Shown: positions 42,931 through 53,656, counted from the first letter of the stretch. The stretch: 64,000 bases of DNA from Argyresthia goedartella (GCA_949825045.1 OX463808.1:23125674-23189673); one strand, 5' to 3'. Notes: generated by a model from the sequence alone, not told the origin. Numbers and translations: made by a program.

Positions 42931-43866
42931 TCATTGGTCACGTGAGAGTGGGGCCAGGAGAGTTTCAAGTTGCTCTTCATTTTTAACGATCATATATGGA
43001 TCGTCTCTAGTCTTCCTCAATCTGACTTGGCCATTATTTACCCAGCAAAATTGATATCCATGCGCCTTGGAGAATCTTCGACATTGGTAGAATAGTCTCT
43101 TGGTTGTGGTGGTATTTAGTTCCGATATGTATATAGGAGTGTATGGAGCCACCATACCAAGTTGTTTAGTACTCAGCTTGTCGTTTGAGTTATGCGTATT
43201 AAATTCCTTAGTTCCTTTTAAGAAGCATGTTTTAGTGAGCGTGTTTGCAAACTCGACTAGAATTGATGACGACTTGTTTTCTTTTCTGGAGGGAAGTCTA
43301 GCTACGTCGCGTATATCCACGGGCTGCAGTTTCACGTTTAGTTGCGTAGCTAGATGAGCTATTGTGGAATACAGCGACTCCTTGGTTTCGGAATAGTTCT
43401 TAGGGACATTCCTAATTTCCACAGTTGTCTTTATGAGGTGTCTATCAAATGCCTCCATTTTCCCTTCCAAATCGGACAGGTGCAGAATGATATCCTTCCT
43501 TTCCTTTTCTAAAGTGTCGATTTTTCCCTGTAGACAGTTAAGCTGGTCCGACATACAATTGAGTGACTTTTCTATCTCGGTGTTAGTGGCTTCAATATTG
43601 CCAGATTGGTTTTTGATGTGGAGTATATGTTCCTCGAGTTTATCCATCCTATTGTTGTGGGTGGAAACCAAATCCTGGATCAAATTTATCAACTCGGTTT
43701 TTAAGTCGCCAAGTTGATCGCCGTTTTCGTTGGAGGACCGCGGCCTTTTCGTTCCCCTTGTTATATTTTCAAGAGAAGAAGGCCTTGATGTGTAAACTTC
43801 TGAGAGCTGCATGAGGTCTGTTTCAGACCGACTGGTGTTATAGGCGGACGGGGGAGAGCGTTGCAT
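42931..43866 (-). CDS. LINE C ORF1 with coiled coil and baculovirus-FP-like domain
   Basis: 311 residues, ATG at 43866, no interruption. Residues 1-60 are polar. Residues about 60-135 form a heptad-rich coiled coil (LINLIQDLVSTHNNRMDKLE, then LQGKIDTLEKERKDIILHL). Residues about 140-300 carry VEIRNVPKNYSETKESLYST, IRDVARLPSR, SILVEFAN, YISELNTTTTKRLFYQCRRF and WVNNGQVRLRK, the pattern Pfam calls Baculo_FP/FP C-terminal, common in lepidopteran LINE ORF1 proteins. It is expected to bind RNA and trimerise or bundle via the coil. The resemblance to the baculovirus FP protein is a family relation and does not make this a virus. Confidence 0.85.
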   Translation of the reverse strand: MQRSPPSAYNTSRSETDLMQLSEVYTSRPSSLENITRGTKRPRSSNENGDQLGDLKTELINLIQDLVSTHNNRMDKLEEHILHIKNQSGNIEATNTEIEKSLNCMSDQLNCLQGKIDTLEKERKDIILHLSDLEGKMEAFDRHLIKTTVEIRNVPKNYSETKESLYSTIAHLATQLNVKLQPVDIRDVARLPSRKENKSSSILVEFANTLTKTCFLKGTKEFNTHNSNDKLSTKQLGMVAPYTPIYISELNTTTTKRLFYQCRRFSKAHGYQFCWVNNGQVRLRKTRDDPYMIVKNEEQLETLLAPLSRDQ

Positions 43867-44189
43867 GTTGAAATTTGCAAAGTGGTAAATTAATCAACTC
43901 AGATGCACGGCAATAATAAGTAAGCGGCGACAACGAACGATAACAGGCAGAAACAATAATATACGGTCAGCTACCCGTCCACCCAATGATGCGATGCGAA
44001 GAAAAATAGTATCTGTGGTTTAGTAGGTAGAAGCCGGAATGTATTCGCCTCAGACAAGTCAGCGTTGTAGCACACGTAGTCGCAGTGTGAAGCGTAGCAG
44101 TCGGTGTTCCGTAGCGGCCCTACTCGTAGCTCGTAGCAGAGTGAAGAGAACTGTCGCGTAACGGATCGAGGTGATAGCTAATTTCGCGC

Positions 44190-44290
44190 GTGCGGCTCAC
44201 CAACTCGATGGCGTGAACAACAAGGCGGTCGGCCGCAAATCCGCAGGTCCCCGGCTCAAATCCCGCTCCGCGAAGTTGACTTTTCGTTTC
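44190..44290 (+). repeat. tRNA-like segment within the LINE C 5' UTR
   Basis: ATGGCGTGAACAACAAGGCG and GGTCCCCGGCTCAAATCCCG loosely resemble Pol III boxes A and B in the plus orientation, opposite to the LINE. Stems do not fold. It could be a SINE head captured in the LINE leader, or chance. Confidence 0.25.
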
Positions 44291-44501
44291 TCAGAACAGT
44301 CCGCGACAGAGACGGCGATGCACCAACAAATATGGCCGACGACACTTACGGAACACTTCTTTAGGCAGAACGAGAGATACCGATCCTCTGTAGAATCAGC
44401 AGTTAAATGGAGAATAAATCAAATATCATTTAAAACTATTTACAACTGATAGACACTCGAAAACACGTCCACTCGCAACGAGATATCCGGGGGAAGATAT
44501 C

Positions 44502-46130
44502 CCCAGGACATTGTCAAAACGTTTAAATTACTTAACTTAAAAAATACGGAATACGTGTAGGGTATATCAGTCAAAGTCATTGGTTCAGTAATTCTAGTTA
44601 TAGCCCCACACTTAGCTTATATATTTAATAAATGTGTTGACGATGGGGCTTTTCCAGACCTCATGAAACACAGTAAACTGATACCTCTGTTCAAGTCGGG
44701 AGATAAGGGCGTTCCTTCAAATTTCAGACCAATATCTGTTCTTCCAACACTAAGTAAAATATTTGAAAAGATTATACTCAATTAAATGCTCTCACACTTC
44801 AACCGTACAAAACAACTCCACGCTAAACAATATGGTTTCACTAGGGGTAAATCGACTACGGATGCAGGTATTACCCTTATATCTCATATTTATTCTGCAT
44901 GGGAGGCCACACAGGATGCTATCGGAGTTTTTTGCGACCTGTCAAAGGCGTTTGATTGTGTTAATCATAATACGCTATTAATTAAATTAAGTCATTACGG
45001 AGTTAGAAATAAAGCGTTGGATCTACTAAGATCATACCTAAGCAATAGAATTCAAAAGGCAGAAGTTAACGGCGTAAAATCTGATGGATCGGATGTTAAA
45101 ATTGGCGTTCCACAAGGTTCCATATTAGGCCCTTTCTTATTCCTGGTATATATTAATGATCTGCCTTTCATGGTGGAGAAATTAACTGACATAGTGTTGT
45201 TTGCTGATGATACTTCAATAGTCTTCAAAATTTAAAGACAAAAAGGAGATTTTGATGATGTTAATGGTGTATTGTCTTTAACCTTGAATTGGTTCACAGT
45301 TAATAATTTATTGTTAAACGCTGGTAAAACCAAGTGTATCAAATTCTCACTTCCAAATGTCAGGCAAGTTGAGACCAGTTTAGTGTTAGACAACAGCACG
45401 TTAGAATTAGTAAATGATACGAAGTTTCTTGGAATAACCATTGATAGCAAATTGCAGTGGGGACCCCACATAGATAAATTGGCTGGTAAATTAAGTTCTG
45501 CGGCTTACGCTGTTAGGAACATCAGACAAAACATGGATGTGGCTACATCTAGGCTAGTATATTTTACTTACTTTCATAGTGTGATGTCCTATGTTATCTT
45601 GTTGTGGGGGAAAGCAGCGGATATTCAAACTATTTTTATTTTACAGAAAAGAGCTATTCGAGCTATTTATAATTTAAAACGAACAGACTCCTTAAGAGAG
45701 CTTTTTAAAGAAATTGACATACTAACAGTAGCAAGTCAATTTATTTACGAAAATATGATGTATGTACGCAAGAACCTCACAACATTTTCCAAACTTAGCG
45801 ATAGCTGTAATGTTAACCTAAGAAATAATCACAGACTATGTGCGCCCCGTTTTAGACTCGCGAAGGTTAGCAATTCTTTCAAGGGTCAGTGCATTCTCTA
45901 CTACAATAAGATACCTCTGGAGATTTTGAAATTGCCATTTGAGCAATTTAAAAAGCATGTTAAAGCGACTTTGTCGAAAAAGGGATATTACAATGTTCAA
46001 GATTACTTAAATGACAGGACTGCATGGGGTTAATCTGGCTCAACACAAACCTTGCTGTTTATAATTTTGTAATTATTTATTCCTGCTTATTAATCATAAC
46101 AATTAAATTTTTCATATTTGCCAGTATGTA
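44502..46130 (+). pseudogene. LINE family B, RT half (continuation of 38030-39325)
   Basis: The frame resumes DIVKTFKLLNLKNTE, a TAG, then HLAYIFNKCVDDGAFPDLM, FKSGDKGVPSNFRPISVLPT, IILN followed by a TAA, KQYGFTRGKSTTDAG, FCDLSKAFDCVNHNTLL, IGVPQGSILGPFLF and VLFADDTSIVF. After a frameshift at 45235 the thumb and C-terminus continue (LNWFTVNNLLLNAGKTKCIK; KFLGITIDSKLQWGPHIDKL; RFRLAKVSNSFKGQ; stop 46033). The 3' UTR (GGTTAATCTGGCTCAACACA) is cut at about 46130 by the gypsy fragment. Copies of this family are at 12.8/14.6, 49.9-52.6 and 62.9 kb. Confidence 0.85.
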
Positions 46131-47180
46131 GGTCAGTATAGGCTACGGGAGAGGGATAGATAGCATTTTTTTATGTCCTTATGATTGGTTTTGCCTTTGT
46201 GGTAATGTCGGATAATTTCTTTCTGTCTTAAATATTCTTTTACGTCTTCCAACTGAATTTTACAGAGAACTAGATTCATGGCGGAACTTTTAAATGAGTC
46301 CTGAATAATAGAATGATTTGATACATCCCTAAGGGTGGATTAATTAAAAGGGCGGTTTTCGTTTTTGGATTGACGTACTCTTTAGTGGGTTTTATAAAAC
46401 CTGCTCTAAATTTGAATCGTATACCTGAATAAGTGTACGTGGGTGCGTGTCAAATGGCTCAGTTGCAGTTGGTCTAGGTTTTAGATCACCTAAAATCGAA
46501 AAGCATAACTGTCTTTGGAATTTGTTAAGAGGTTCGCCAGTGATGGGAACTTCGAGTATGGGGTGTGCATGACTTGTGTGAGCAGTTGCAGTTGTTGATT
46601 TTGTTTCAGTGGGTGGCTTTTCAGAGGGTTTTAGCTATCATAGAATATGTTTCAGTTTCTTCGTTATGTGTCTCGACTCGGGAGAGGGCGTTGCCGTTAG
46701 TGTTATACTTTCCCTTTTTATAAACCATGATATAGTCATATTCACTTAGTTTTAGTCTCCAACGTGTCAGTCGTGAGTGGGGTTCTCTAATGTTCATAAT
46801 TAATCCACTAAAGTGGCTTATGGTCAGTGAAAATTTTGAATTTGCATCCAAATAGAGGTGGGAAGTACTTAGTAGCCCATACTATGGCTAAAAGCTCCTT
46901 CTCTATGGTGCTGTAGTTCATCTCGCTATCATTGGAAGTACGGTATGTATAGCATACGTGTTTCTCAGATCCTATTGATCCTTGGGATAAAACGGCTCCA
47001 ATGACAATGGTGAGTAAGAATTCTCTGCTAAAATCGGTAAATTGTAATATGGGGTCATTTGTCAGTAAGGTCTTACACTTCTCAAAGCACTCAGTATAGT
47101 CAGGGTCAAGGGTTATTTTACTACCTTTCTTTAGTCGTTTAGTCATTGGTTTAGTGATGCGGTACCTGAAGCCACAATCG
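46130..47180 (-). pseudogene. pol: Ty3/gypsy (errantivirus-like) pol fragment: RNase H and connection
   Basis: Minus strand. RT tail FRYRITKPMTKRLKKG, then RNase H: NDPILQFTDFSREFLLTI, SEMNYSTIEKELLAIVW, FKIFTDHKPL. A frameshift at about 46820 leads to REPHSRLTRWRLKLSEYDY and YKKGKYNTNGNALSR, the end of RNase H. The following segment has many stops (HPILEVPITGEPLNKF). This resembles the insect gypsy group. The usual TDASNYAIGAVLSQG-type catalytic stretch is damaged (TIVIGAVLSQG), losing the first catalytic Asp. No envelope gene or LTR is visible. A dead fragment. Confidence 0.8.
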
Positions 47181-47189
47181 GTTCAGACC

Positions 47190-48165
47190 ATTATTTAATA
47201 AAAAATATGAAGTAAATATTAACCAACAAAACCCAAATATGGAGATCAACGTGTCAATAATGCACAGCGACGGCTCAAAAAATGATCCTTCCACAGGGAG
47301 GGAGGGGGGGATCATTACACTTCTGAATTAAACATCCAACGTTCCATAAGATTCGGTGAGGACACAACAGTGTTTCAAGCGGAAATACTCAGTCTTTCGC
47401 ATGGAGCTATACACACAGCGGGCATATAGGAGAGTGAGATTGTCTTCAAAACAGACAGTGCATCTCTACTCTGTGCACTAAGAAAACCACTAACTAAATC
47501 TTAACTCATCCTGGAGTATCACAAGACGCTCAACAGACTGGGTGAGTAGAATAAAGTCAAACTGCAATGGGTAAAAGGGTACTACCTAGACCAAGGAAAC
47601 TGCGAGGCGGACAAACTAGCCAAAGCAGGGGCGAGTAGGGCAGCGATAGGCCCTACACCTCCACCTCAGCAGAAGCAATAAGGAAAAGACTAAAAGCAGC
47701 CACAGCTAAGCAACATAATGGTTTATGGGCGAGCAGGGAAGACTTCGAAAATTCTAAATAATTTCTATATAACCATAAATTCACAAACTACCTTATGAGA
47801 CTGCCACGCAGCAAAATTAAAATACTAATTTGGCTTATAACAGGCCACTGCACCCTTAACAAATACTTGAAAATTACAGGTGCAACATATAGCCCCCTCT
47901 GCAGGGGGTGTATGGAAGTAGTCGAGACAGTAGAGCACATGGTCCTTGCGTACCCGTATACCATAGAAACCAGGATGGAAATTCTGGGAGATGTAACTTC
48001 GACCTCAGAGCTCCTCAAATATCCAGGCCTCCTACTTTAGCTGGTACTGAAGCTAGGATGGCTGAATTAAGATGAGTGGGTGCAGGGGAAATGCTCAAAA
48101 GTCCCACTCAAGCGGGCCAGGTGCAGGCACTTTTACTCCCTGGATTGAAGAAGAAGAAGTAAAAG
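47190..48165 (+). pseudogene. R1/I-group LINE, RNase H and C-terminal zinc-finger end
   Basis: Fragments in several frames: IMHSDGSKN (first RNase H Asp), TVFQAEILSLSHGA, IVFKTDSASLLCALRK, VKGYYLDQGNCEADKLAKAG, then MRLPRSKIKILIWLITGHCT and SPLCRGCMEVVETVEHM, the C-x2-C...H end of R1/I-type LINE proteins that carry an RNase H domain. Multiple stops. It ends with GAAGAAGAAGAAG, a 3' tandem tail. The related 3' end at 20625-20740 shares GGCCAGGTGCAGGCAC. Confidence 0.75.
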
Positions 48166-48189
48166 AAAAACTGATACAATTTAGGGCTC

Positions 48190-49080
48190 CGTCTCTAACT
48201 CAATGATGTTCCAGCTTTATTAGCAGCGTCTCGTGATCGACGAAGTCGAAAGCTTTAGTCACAGAACACTCCTATAGCTTCCTGCGACTCCTCCCCGTAC
48301 ACGCGATGTAGGAGAGCAACTGCAGTATCGGTGGTCGAACTTCACGAACTGTTGATTATGGAGTAGATGGTTCAGATTAAAATGAGACAGGATTGGATTA
48401 AGTATTATCCTTTCAAAAATTTTACTTACTACTGGAAGTATAGACACTGGCCTGAAATTACCGGGACCTTTTTTATCTCCTGACTTAAATAAAGGTATAA
48501 TTTAAATATATTTCATAAAATTTAGAAATACACCCTGATCAACACAAGAATTGAAAAAATGCTAGGTAGTATGCCAGAGTTTCAATTATAGAACTACACA
48601 ACTTAACCGACATACCAAATAAATTTTCAGAATTTTTTAGCTTTGATTCCTGAAAAGTTGAAATCACTACCTGCGGGGATATATGCTTAAACTCAAACTT
48701 AGTTGGGCACCTTTGAACATTAGCATTTAGCAGATCGCGAGCATAAGATGGTGAGAAATTAAGCGGTTCTGTAGGTTTTAATGGAACGTTTGTGAAAAAT
48801 GTTTCAATTTCTTGAGCAATATCTTCATCTGCAGTAATGATACCACTAACTGTATTTAACGAATGTCTGTCGTCGTATAGTTAAATTTTTCCCGTTTTGC
48901 ATTCCTTCCAAGTCGTCTTTACAACATAACCAGCCGAAACTATTTTGTTTTTAATATAGTTGGCCTTTGCTAATGCCCAAATCGTTTGAAAAGTTCTTGA
49001 AAAAGTTCTAACATATTCAATGACGATTTCACTATTATACGCCTTTTCAGCATATAATTAAAATAACCTATCTCTACTTA
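48190..49080 (-). pseudogene. LINE RT fragment, relative of family B
   Basis: Minus strand: TFQTIWALAKANYIKN, DEDIAQEIETFFTNVPLKP, KFEFKHISPQVVISTFQESK, FFNSCVDQGVFLNFMKY, IPLFKSGDKKGPGNFRPVSI, LPVVSKIFERIILNPILSHF. It is colinear with the linker and first RT blocks of LINE B but clearly diverged, so it is a sister family. Cut before the catalytic core. Confidence 0.75.
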
Positions 49081-49084
49081 TATC

Positions 49085-49890
49085 CACTTTGCTACTGATC
49101 TTATATTATATCCACTATGCTTCTGAGTTTGAAAGTCAGAACGAAAAAACGTAAGTTAAAAGTTACATACAGGCTACAATAATCTCTCATAAGTATGGGC
49201 AGTAGGGACGCAGCCGACCATTGCTGAGTAAAATGTAAATGTGTGGTAAAACTAATGATTCCAAAAGTAACTGTTAATTTTAGCACGCATACTGATAGTA
49301 GGCATAGAATACGCTTACGACTGTTGTCTTTCGATATACCCACGACTACTCGTGTTGTCTCCCAGTGTAAACCGTCATTGTTGCTCACAAATCTTGATAT
49401 TCCAGCACACGCCATAATCCCCGATACAATTTAGCATTCAGCTCCTTGCGTCCTGTTATCTAACCCCCCCCCCCTCTCATCCCCCTTCGCTCTTCCCCCT
49501 TATCTGTGCTACTCTTATCTCTCATTAGCCGATCCGGGAAGCCCCGTTAAACCCGGTTATAGGCTATAAACTCTCGCGATAAATCCGCGGAATAACACCT
49601 CTTTCGGATATCGCCGCGATTTTGAGGCGCTGATTGCGACAAAGTGCTATTTTAATAAGCACTGACATCGGTTCATGAAGCCTCAAATCAAAGTAAGGCA
49701 TCAACATCGAGTTTCTTACAAGGTGGACTAAAATCTGGCAGACATTATTATAATTCTAGAGATGAAACGGATGTAAATAAATGTATTAGTACGATACCGG
49801 ATAGTAATTCACTCCGCAATCTGTCCAGCCGGATAGTGAATTAGGCTCAAATTAGAAAAATATATGTAAATACCAAAAAAGCTACTGTAT
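49085..49890. other. No gene; segment shared with 52545-52610
   Basis: GATTCCAAAAGTAACTGTTA, then AGCACGCATACTGATAGTA at 49256-49299 recurs at 52551-52594. The middle holds a C-rich run (CCCCCCCCCC near 49470) and a GC-richer piece (49540-49640). I recognise no protein domain. Confidence 0.45.
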
Positions 49891-49894
49891 AATA

Positions 49895-50101
49895 TCAGCA
49901 AATTCCAAATTCCAAATGTCTTTATTTCTGTAAATATTTACATATACCAAAGTATACGTAAGACGATTGCTAACAATCGTCATTTTTTTCCACTTCTCTC
50001 CATTGGTCCACTGTGGGAGAAGGAGGGCATAGAAACTCCCACAGATTGATGTTTAGATCTCTTTTAAAATTGCTTGTGCTCAACTAATACAAATATATAT
50101 A
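49895..50101 (-). repeat. LINE family B 3' end (part of an interrupted copy)
   Basis: On the minus strand it carries the family 3' UTR: GTGGGAGTTTCTATGCCCTC, TTCTCCCACAGTGGACCAAT and a terminal AATAAAGACATTTGGAATTT. The same copy continues at 51416, beyond the mariner insertion. Confidence 0.8.
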
Positions 50102-50103
50102 TA

Positions 50104-51413
50104 CACAGTCAGGTCATAAGTTCTGTCACACAATAAAAACTTTTGAATTTAGAACGCTGGCCACAAAAAAGTTTATTGAATTCGAATTTCGAATTTTTCA
50201 TGAAAATAAAAATGTGTACTTTTTAGAATTTCCCTCATTTTTAAATATGGAGTGGACACTTAAAGAAGACCGTGTCGCAGTTATTGCGTTGCATCGTTGC
50301 GGTTACGCGCCAATTCAGATTTTCGACTTACTAAAAAATTTAAATATAACCAAAAGATTCGTTTATCGTACCATAAAACGATACAATGAAGACTCTAGTG
50401 TAGATGTCAGGTCAAGAAGTGATCGCCCTCGCTCTGTTAGGACTCCAGCAGTGATAAAAGCTGTGAAGGCGCGAATTCAAAGAAATCCCATACGTAAGCA
50501 GAAACTGTTGGCCCTTCAGATGGGGTTAAGCAGGACCACGGTGAAAAGGGTGTTAAATGAAGACTTAGGGCTTAGGGCATATCGAAGAAAAACAGGACAT
50601 CGTTTGGTCGCTCGTTTAATGGACCTGAGACTGAAGAGATGCCGCGCTTTGTTGAAGCGGTACGCGGGAAAAAAGCATCGGGAAATTTTTTTTTCGGATG
50701 AAAAAATTTTCACCGTGGAAGAGAGCTACAACAAACAAAATGATAAGGTGTACGCATACAGCAGTGACGAAGCGAGCAACCGTATTCCGCGTGTCCAACG
50801 AGGTCATTTTCCATCCTCGCTCATGGTTTGGTTGGGAGTCTCTTATTGGGGCTTAACTGAGGTACATTTTGTGAGAAAGGCGTAAAAACGAATGCAGTTG
50901 TGTATCAAAATACAGTCCTCAAGAACCTTGTGGAACCTGTTTCTCATACCATGTTTAATAACAGGCACTGGGTATTCCAACAAGATTCTGCGCCAGCTCA
51001 TAGAGCGAAAAGCACACAAGACTGGCTGGCGGCGCGTGAAATCGACTTCATCCGGCACGAAGACTGGCCCTCCTCCAGTCCAGATTTGGATCCGTTAGAT
51101 TACAAGATATGGCAACACTTGGAGGAAAAGACCTGCTCAAAGCCTCATCCTGATTTGGAGTCACTCAAGGCATCCTTGATTAAGGCAGCCGCCGATATTG
51201 ACATGGACCTCGTTCGTGCTGCGATAGACGACTGGCCGCGCAGAATAAAGGCCTATATTCAAAATCGCGGGGGTCATTTTGAATAAACTTTATTACCATA
51301 AGAATCTATGTTTTATTAAGTTCATTTTGCTATATAAATGTTTACATAAATAATAAACATGTCTAAATTATTTCATATTGTACATGTGACAGGACTTATG
51401 ACCTGACTATGTG
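50104..51413 (+). mobile_element. Full-length mariner of the maT (DD37D) type
   Basis: Terminal inverted repeats: CACAGTCAGGTCATAAGTTC at the left, and the inverse of CACATAGTCAGGTCATAAGT at the right, both continuing to CTGTCACA. TA target duplications at 50102-50103 and 51414-51415. The 1310-bp length is normal for a mariner. It sits in the 3' UTR of a minus-strand LINE B, whose sequence is continuous across the element. The terminal repeats differ by a 2-bp indel and one substitution, suggesting moderate age. Confidence 0.92.
50247..51286 (+). pseudogene. maT-type mariner transposase, one frameshift
   Basis: ATG at 50247 (MEWTLKEDRVAVIALHRCG). Two helix-turn-helix regions in the first 120 residues (IFDLLKNLNITKRFVYRTIK; LLALQMGLSRTTVKRVLN). 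Catalytic acids: FSDEKIFTV, VFQQDSAPAHRA, and the third D in SPDLDPLDYKIW. The second and third are separated by 37 residues, the maT signature. A single-base loss near 50872-50885 (after LTEVHF) shifts the frame and gives TAA at 50883; the rest, from GVKTNAVVYQN to the end at 51284-51286, is open. Otherwise the protein would be of normal mariner length, about 345 residues. Confidence 0.9.
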
Positions 51414-51415
51414 TA

Positions 51416-52545
51416 TATATATATATATATATCTCATTATCATAATTATTAAGCAGGAATGTCTGTGTTGAGCCAGATTAACCCTATACAGTCATTTAAG
51501 TAATCTGGAACATTGTAATATCCCTTTTTCGACAAAATCGCTTTAACATGGTTTTTAAATTGCGCAAATGGCAATTTCAAGATCTCCAGAGGTATCTTGT
51601 TGTAGTAGAGAATGCATTGACCCTTGAAAGAATTGCTAACCTTCGCGAGTCTAAGCCGGGGAGCAAGTAGTCTGTAATTATTTCTTAGGTTAACATTACA
51701 GCTATCGCTAAGTTCGGAAAATGTTATAAGGTTCTTGCGTACATACATTTTTTTTTTATTTTTTTATTTAGCCATTAAGGTGTCCCACTGCTGGGCAAAG
51801 GCCCCCCCCCTCTTTCGTCCACACTTCCCTGGTCTGTGCCACCTCCGGCCACCCCGACAAAAACTTGTCGAGGTCGTCCCGCCATCTCCGTTTAGGCCTG
51901 CCTCTACGCCGGTATCTTTCCTGTGGCACCCAGTTAGTGGCGATTTTCGCCCATCTATCTGGGTGCATGCGACTTACGTGGCCGGCCCAGTTCCACTTTA
52001 GCTTAGCGGTCTGTGCACCCACATCAGCGATGCCAGTTTAGGAGAGCAGTGTGGTGTTCCTTATGCGGTAAGTCCTACGAACACTTAGGATGCTGCGCTC
52101 CATTGCTCGCTTGCAAACCTTGAGTTTGGACTTCTGAAGTTCAGTCAAAGAGTAGTACTAGTAGTACATCCATTACATACATACAAAGATTAGTAGTAGT
52201 AGTACATACATTATATTTTAGAAAATAAATTGACTAGCTACAGTTAGTATATCAATTATATTATTATTATTTTAAATTATAAACTGCTCGAATAGCACTT
52301 TTCTGTAAAATAAAAATAGTATGAATATCTGCTGCTTTCCCCCACAATAAGATACAATAGGACATGACACTATGAAAGTAACTAAAATATACTAGCCTAG
52401 ATGTAGCCACATCCATGTTTTGTCTGATGTTTGTAACAGCGTAAGCCGCAGAACTTAATTTATCAGCTAATTTATCTATGTGGGGTTCCCACTGTATTTT
52501 ACAAAAAGCAAATATTTTTACCAATTTGTCGTTCAAAAACAAAAC
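51416..52545 (-). pseudogene. LINE family B, RT C-terminus (continuation of 49895-50101)
   Basis: Minus strand: IQWEPHIDKLADKLSSAAYA, MDVATSRLVYFSYFHSVMSY and LLWGKAADIHTIFILQKSA, then, after a small deletion and the RTE insertion, YVRKNLITFSELSDSCNVNL, RLRLAKVSNSFKGQCILYYN and KKGYYNVPDYLND. Close to 45400-46033. Upstream it ends abruptly at about 52545. Confidence 0.85.
51750..52201 (-). mobile_element. 5'-truncated RTE-type LINE nested in LINE B
   Basis: Flanked by an 11-bp direct repeat, GTACATACATT, at 51739-51749 and 52202-52212. The 3' end (plus-strand left) is a T-rich tail, TTTTTTTTATTTTTTTATTT. The minus-strand frame (52022-51768) reads KLKWNWAGHVSRMHPDRWAK, then RRRGRPKRRWRDDLDKFLSG, the RTE C-terminal signature. 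Removing it restores LINE B sequence. Confidence 0.85.
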
Positions 52546-52610
52546 ATCTATGATTCCAAAAGTAACTGTTAGTTTAAGCACGCATACTGATAGTAGTCAC
52601 GGAATACGTA

Positions 52611-53240
52611 GTGCACTAGGAGCAAATTGTGGTTGATGAATACAAATAAAAATACGGTTTCGCTTCTCTTGGATAAGGCCAGATTCAGAAAATACAATTT
52701 CACTGTATACTCAACTACAGGGTGCTAAAAGAAAATTTTTGGGAAACTTTGTTGCGTTTGGCTATTGTCTAGCACTAACTGACCACCAAATATAAGGGTC
52801 ACAAAATCCTACACAAATCTACAAAACAGATTAAATTACGCGTTTGCAACGAAGTGAAATGACTCAGATCATAAACGAAAAAATCCGAGTTGATTGTACG
52901 CCACCTACGCATACTACACATTACGATAATCAATCGGCAATGTTCGGTTGGATGTCCGGCGGCTGGATATCCAACGGAACCACGATGGGCCAAATATCTG
53001 GTATCCGGTACTACTATCCGTTTCATCTCCAATTATTCCATTCATGAGCGCAGTTTCACTGAGTACGAGATTCCATGCCTCTAATTATGCATTAACTCGC
53101 ATATCTTAGAGATACTATCTGAGAAGGTGTCTAGAGCTGGTCAAGACAATTTCCTTGGGTTATTTGGAAAATCACTCATGCCGCCGGTGTGTAATTAACA
53201 TTGCCGTTTGATTTCTACATAATTTGTTGATTCACAATAG
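52611..53240. other. No gene seen
   Basis: Short frames only. Contains GGATGTCCGGCGGCTGGATATCC, a partly symmetric GC-rich patch near 52950; no recognised element. Confidence 0.4.
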
Positions 53241-53244
53241 AGTA

Positions 53245-53484
53245 CTGGTCACAATTGATTAAGTGACCATATTTTGGCGAATGATAGTACCATTATTAAA
53301 AAACTTTCCCCGAGAAATGCAAATGAAAAAAAAATAGTCCCTCAGTACATTGAACCATTCAGTTGATTACAAGTTACTGTGGGAGCCTCAGAAATTTATT
53401 TGCGTCCATTTGTTTATAGGAGAAAAAAATATATAATGATGGGTTACTATCATTCCCCACAGTCAGCTAATTAAATATCACCTG
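53245..53484. mobile_element. MITE family M2, diverged copy
   Basis: Left end CTGGTCACAATTGATTAAGT then GACCATATTTTGGCGAATGA; right end TCAGCTAATTAAATATCACC. TA on each side (53243-53244, 53485-53486). More diverged than the copy at 25352. Confidence 0.75.
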
Positions 53485-53559
53485 TATAATTGGGTACATC
53501 AATAGTTATTTGTGTCACAAGGGAGCAAAATGATGTATTTACGGCGAGGGCGGTACATT

Positions 53560-53656
53560 GAATCCAGAGTGAAGCGAAGGATACTACAATAGAATCCTGA
53601 GCGTAGCGAGGGATTCTAAGTTAGAATCCTGAGCGTAACGAGGGATTCAAGCGTTA
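53560..53656 (+). repeat. Three tandem 32-33-bp units
   Basis: Units start at 53560, 53592 and 53624, each beginning GAATCC(T/A)GAG and including GCGA(G/A)GGAT. Each unit is itself nearly palindromic (GAATCCTGAGCG...GGATTC). This type of sequence is dispersed in lepidopteran genomes. Confidence 0.75.

Larger units (their letters stand above)
39331..44496 (-). mobile_element. Nearly complete two-ORF LINE (family C), nested insertion
   Basis: A 5.17-kb minus-strand element flanked by the 5-bp target duplication ATATC (39326-39330 and 44497-44501). Removing it restores the host LINE frame exactly (HHVY/PQDIVK). Order on the minus strand: 5' UTR 44496-43867, ORF1 43866-42931, 300-bp TG-rich spacer, endonuclease 42629-41670, RT 41673-39766, then a 3' UTR with a (TG)n run and a 3' end made of TGATT-type repeats (plus strand TCAAA units at 39331-39357). 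Both ORFs are largely open, so it is the youngest LINE in the window. Confidence 0.9.

Noticed and set aside
46130..47180. Endogenous retrovirus with an envelope gene
   Set aside because: Only an RNase H and pol-connection fragment is present, with frameshifts; there is no LTR, gag or env near it.
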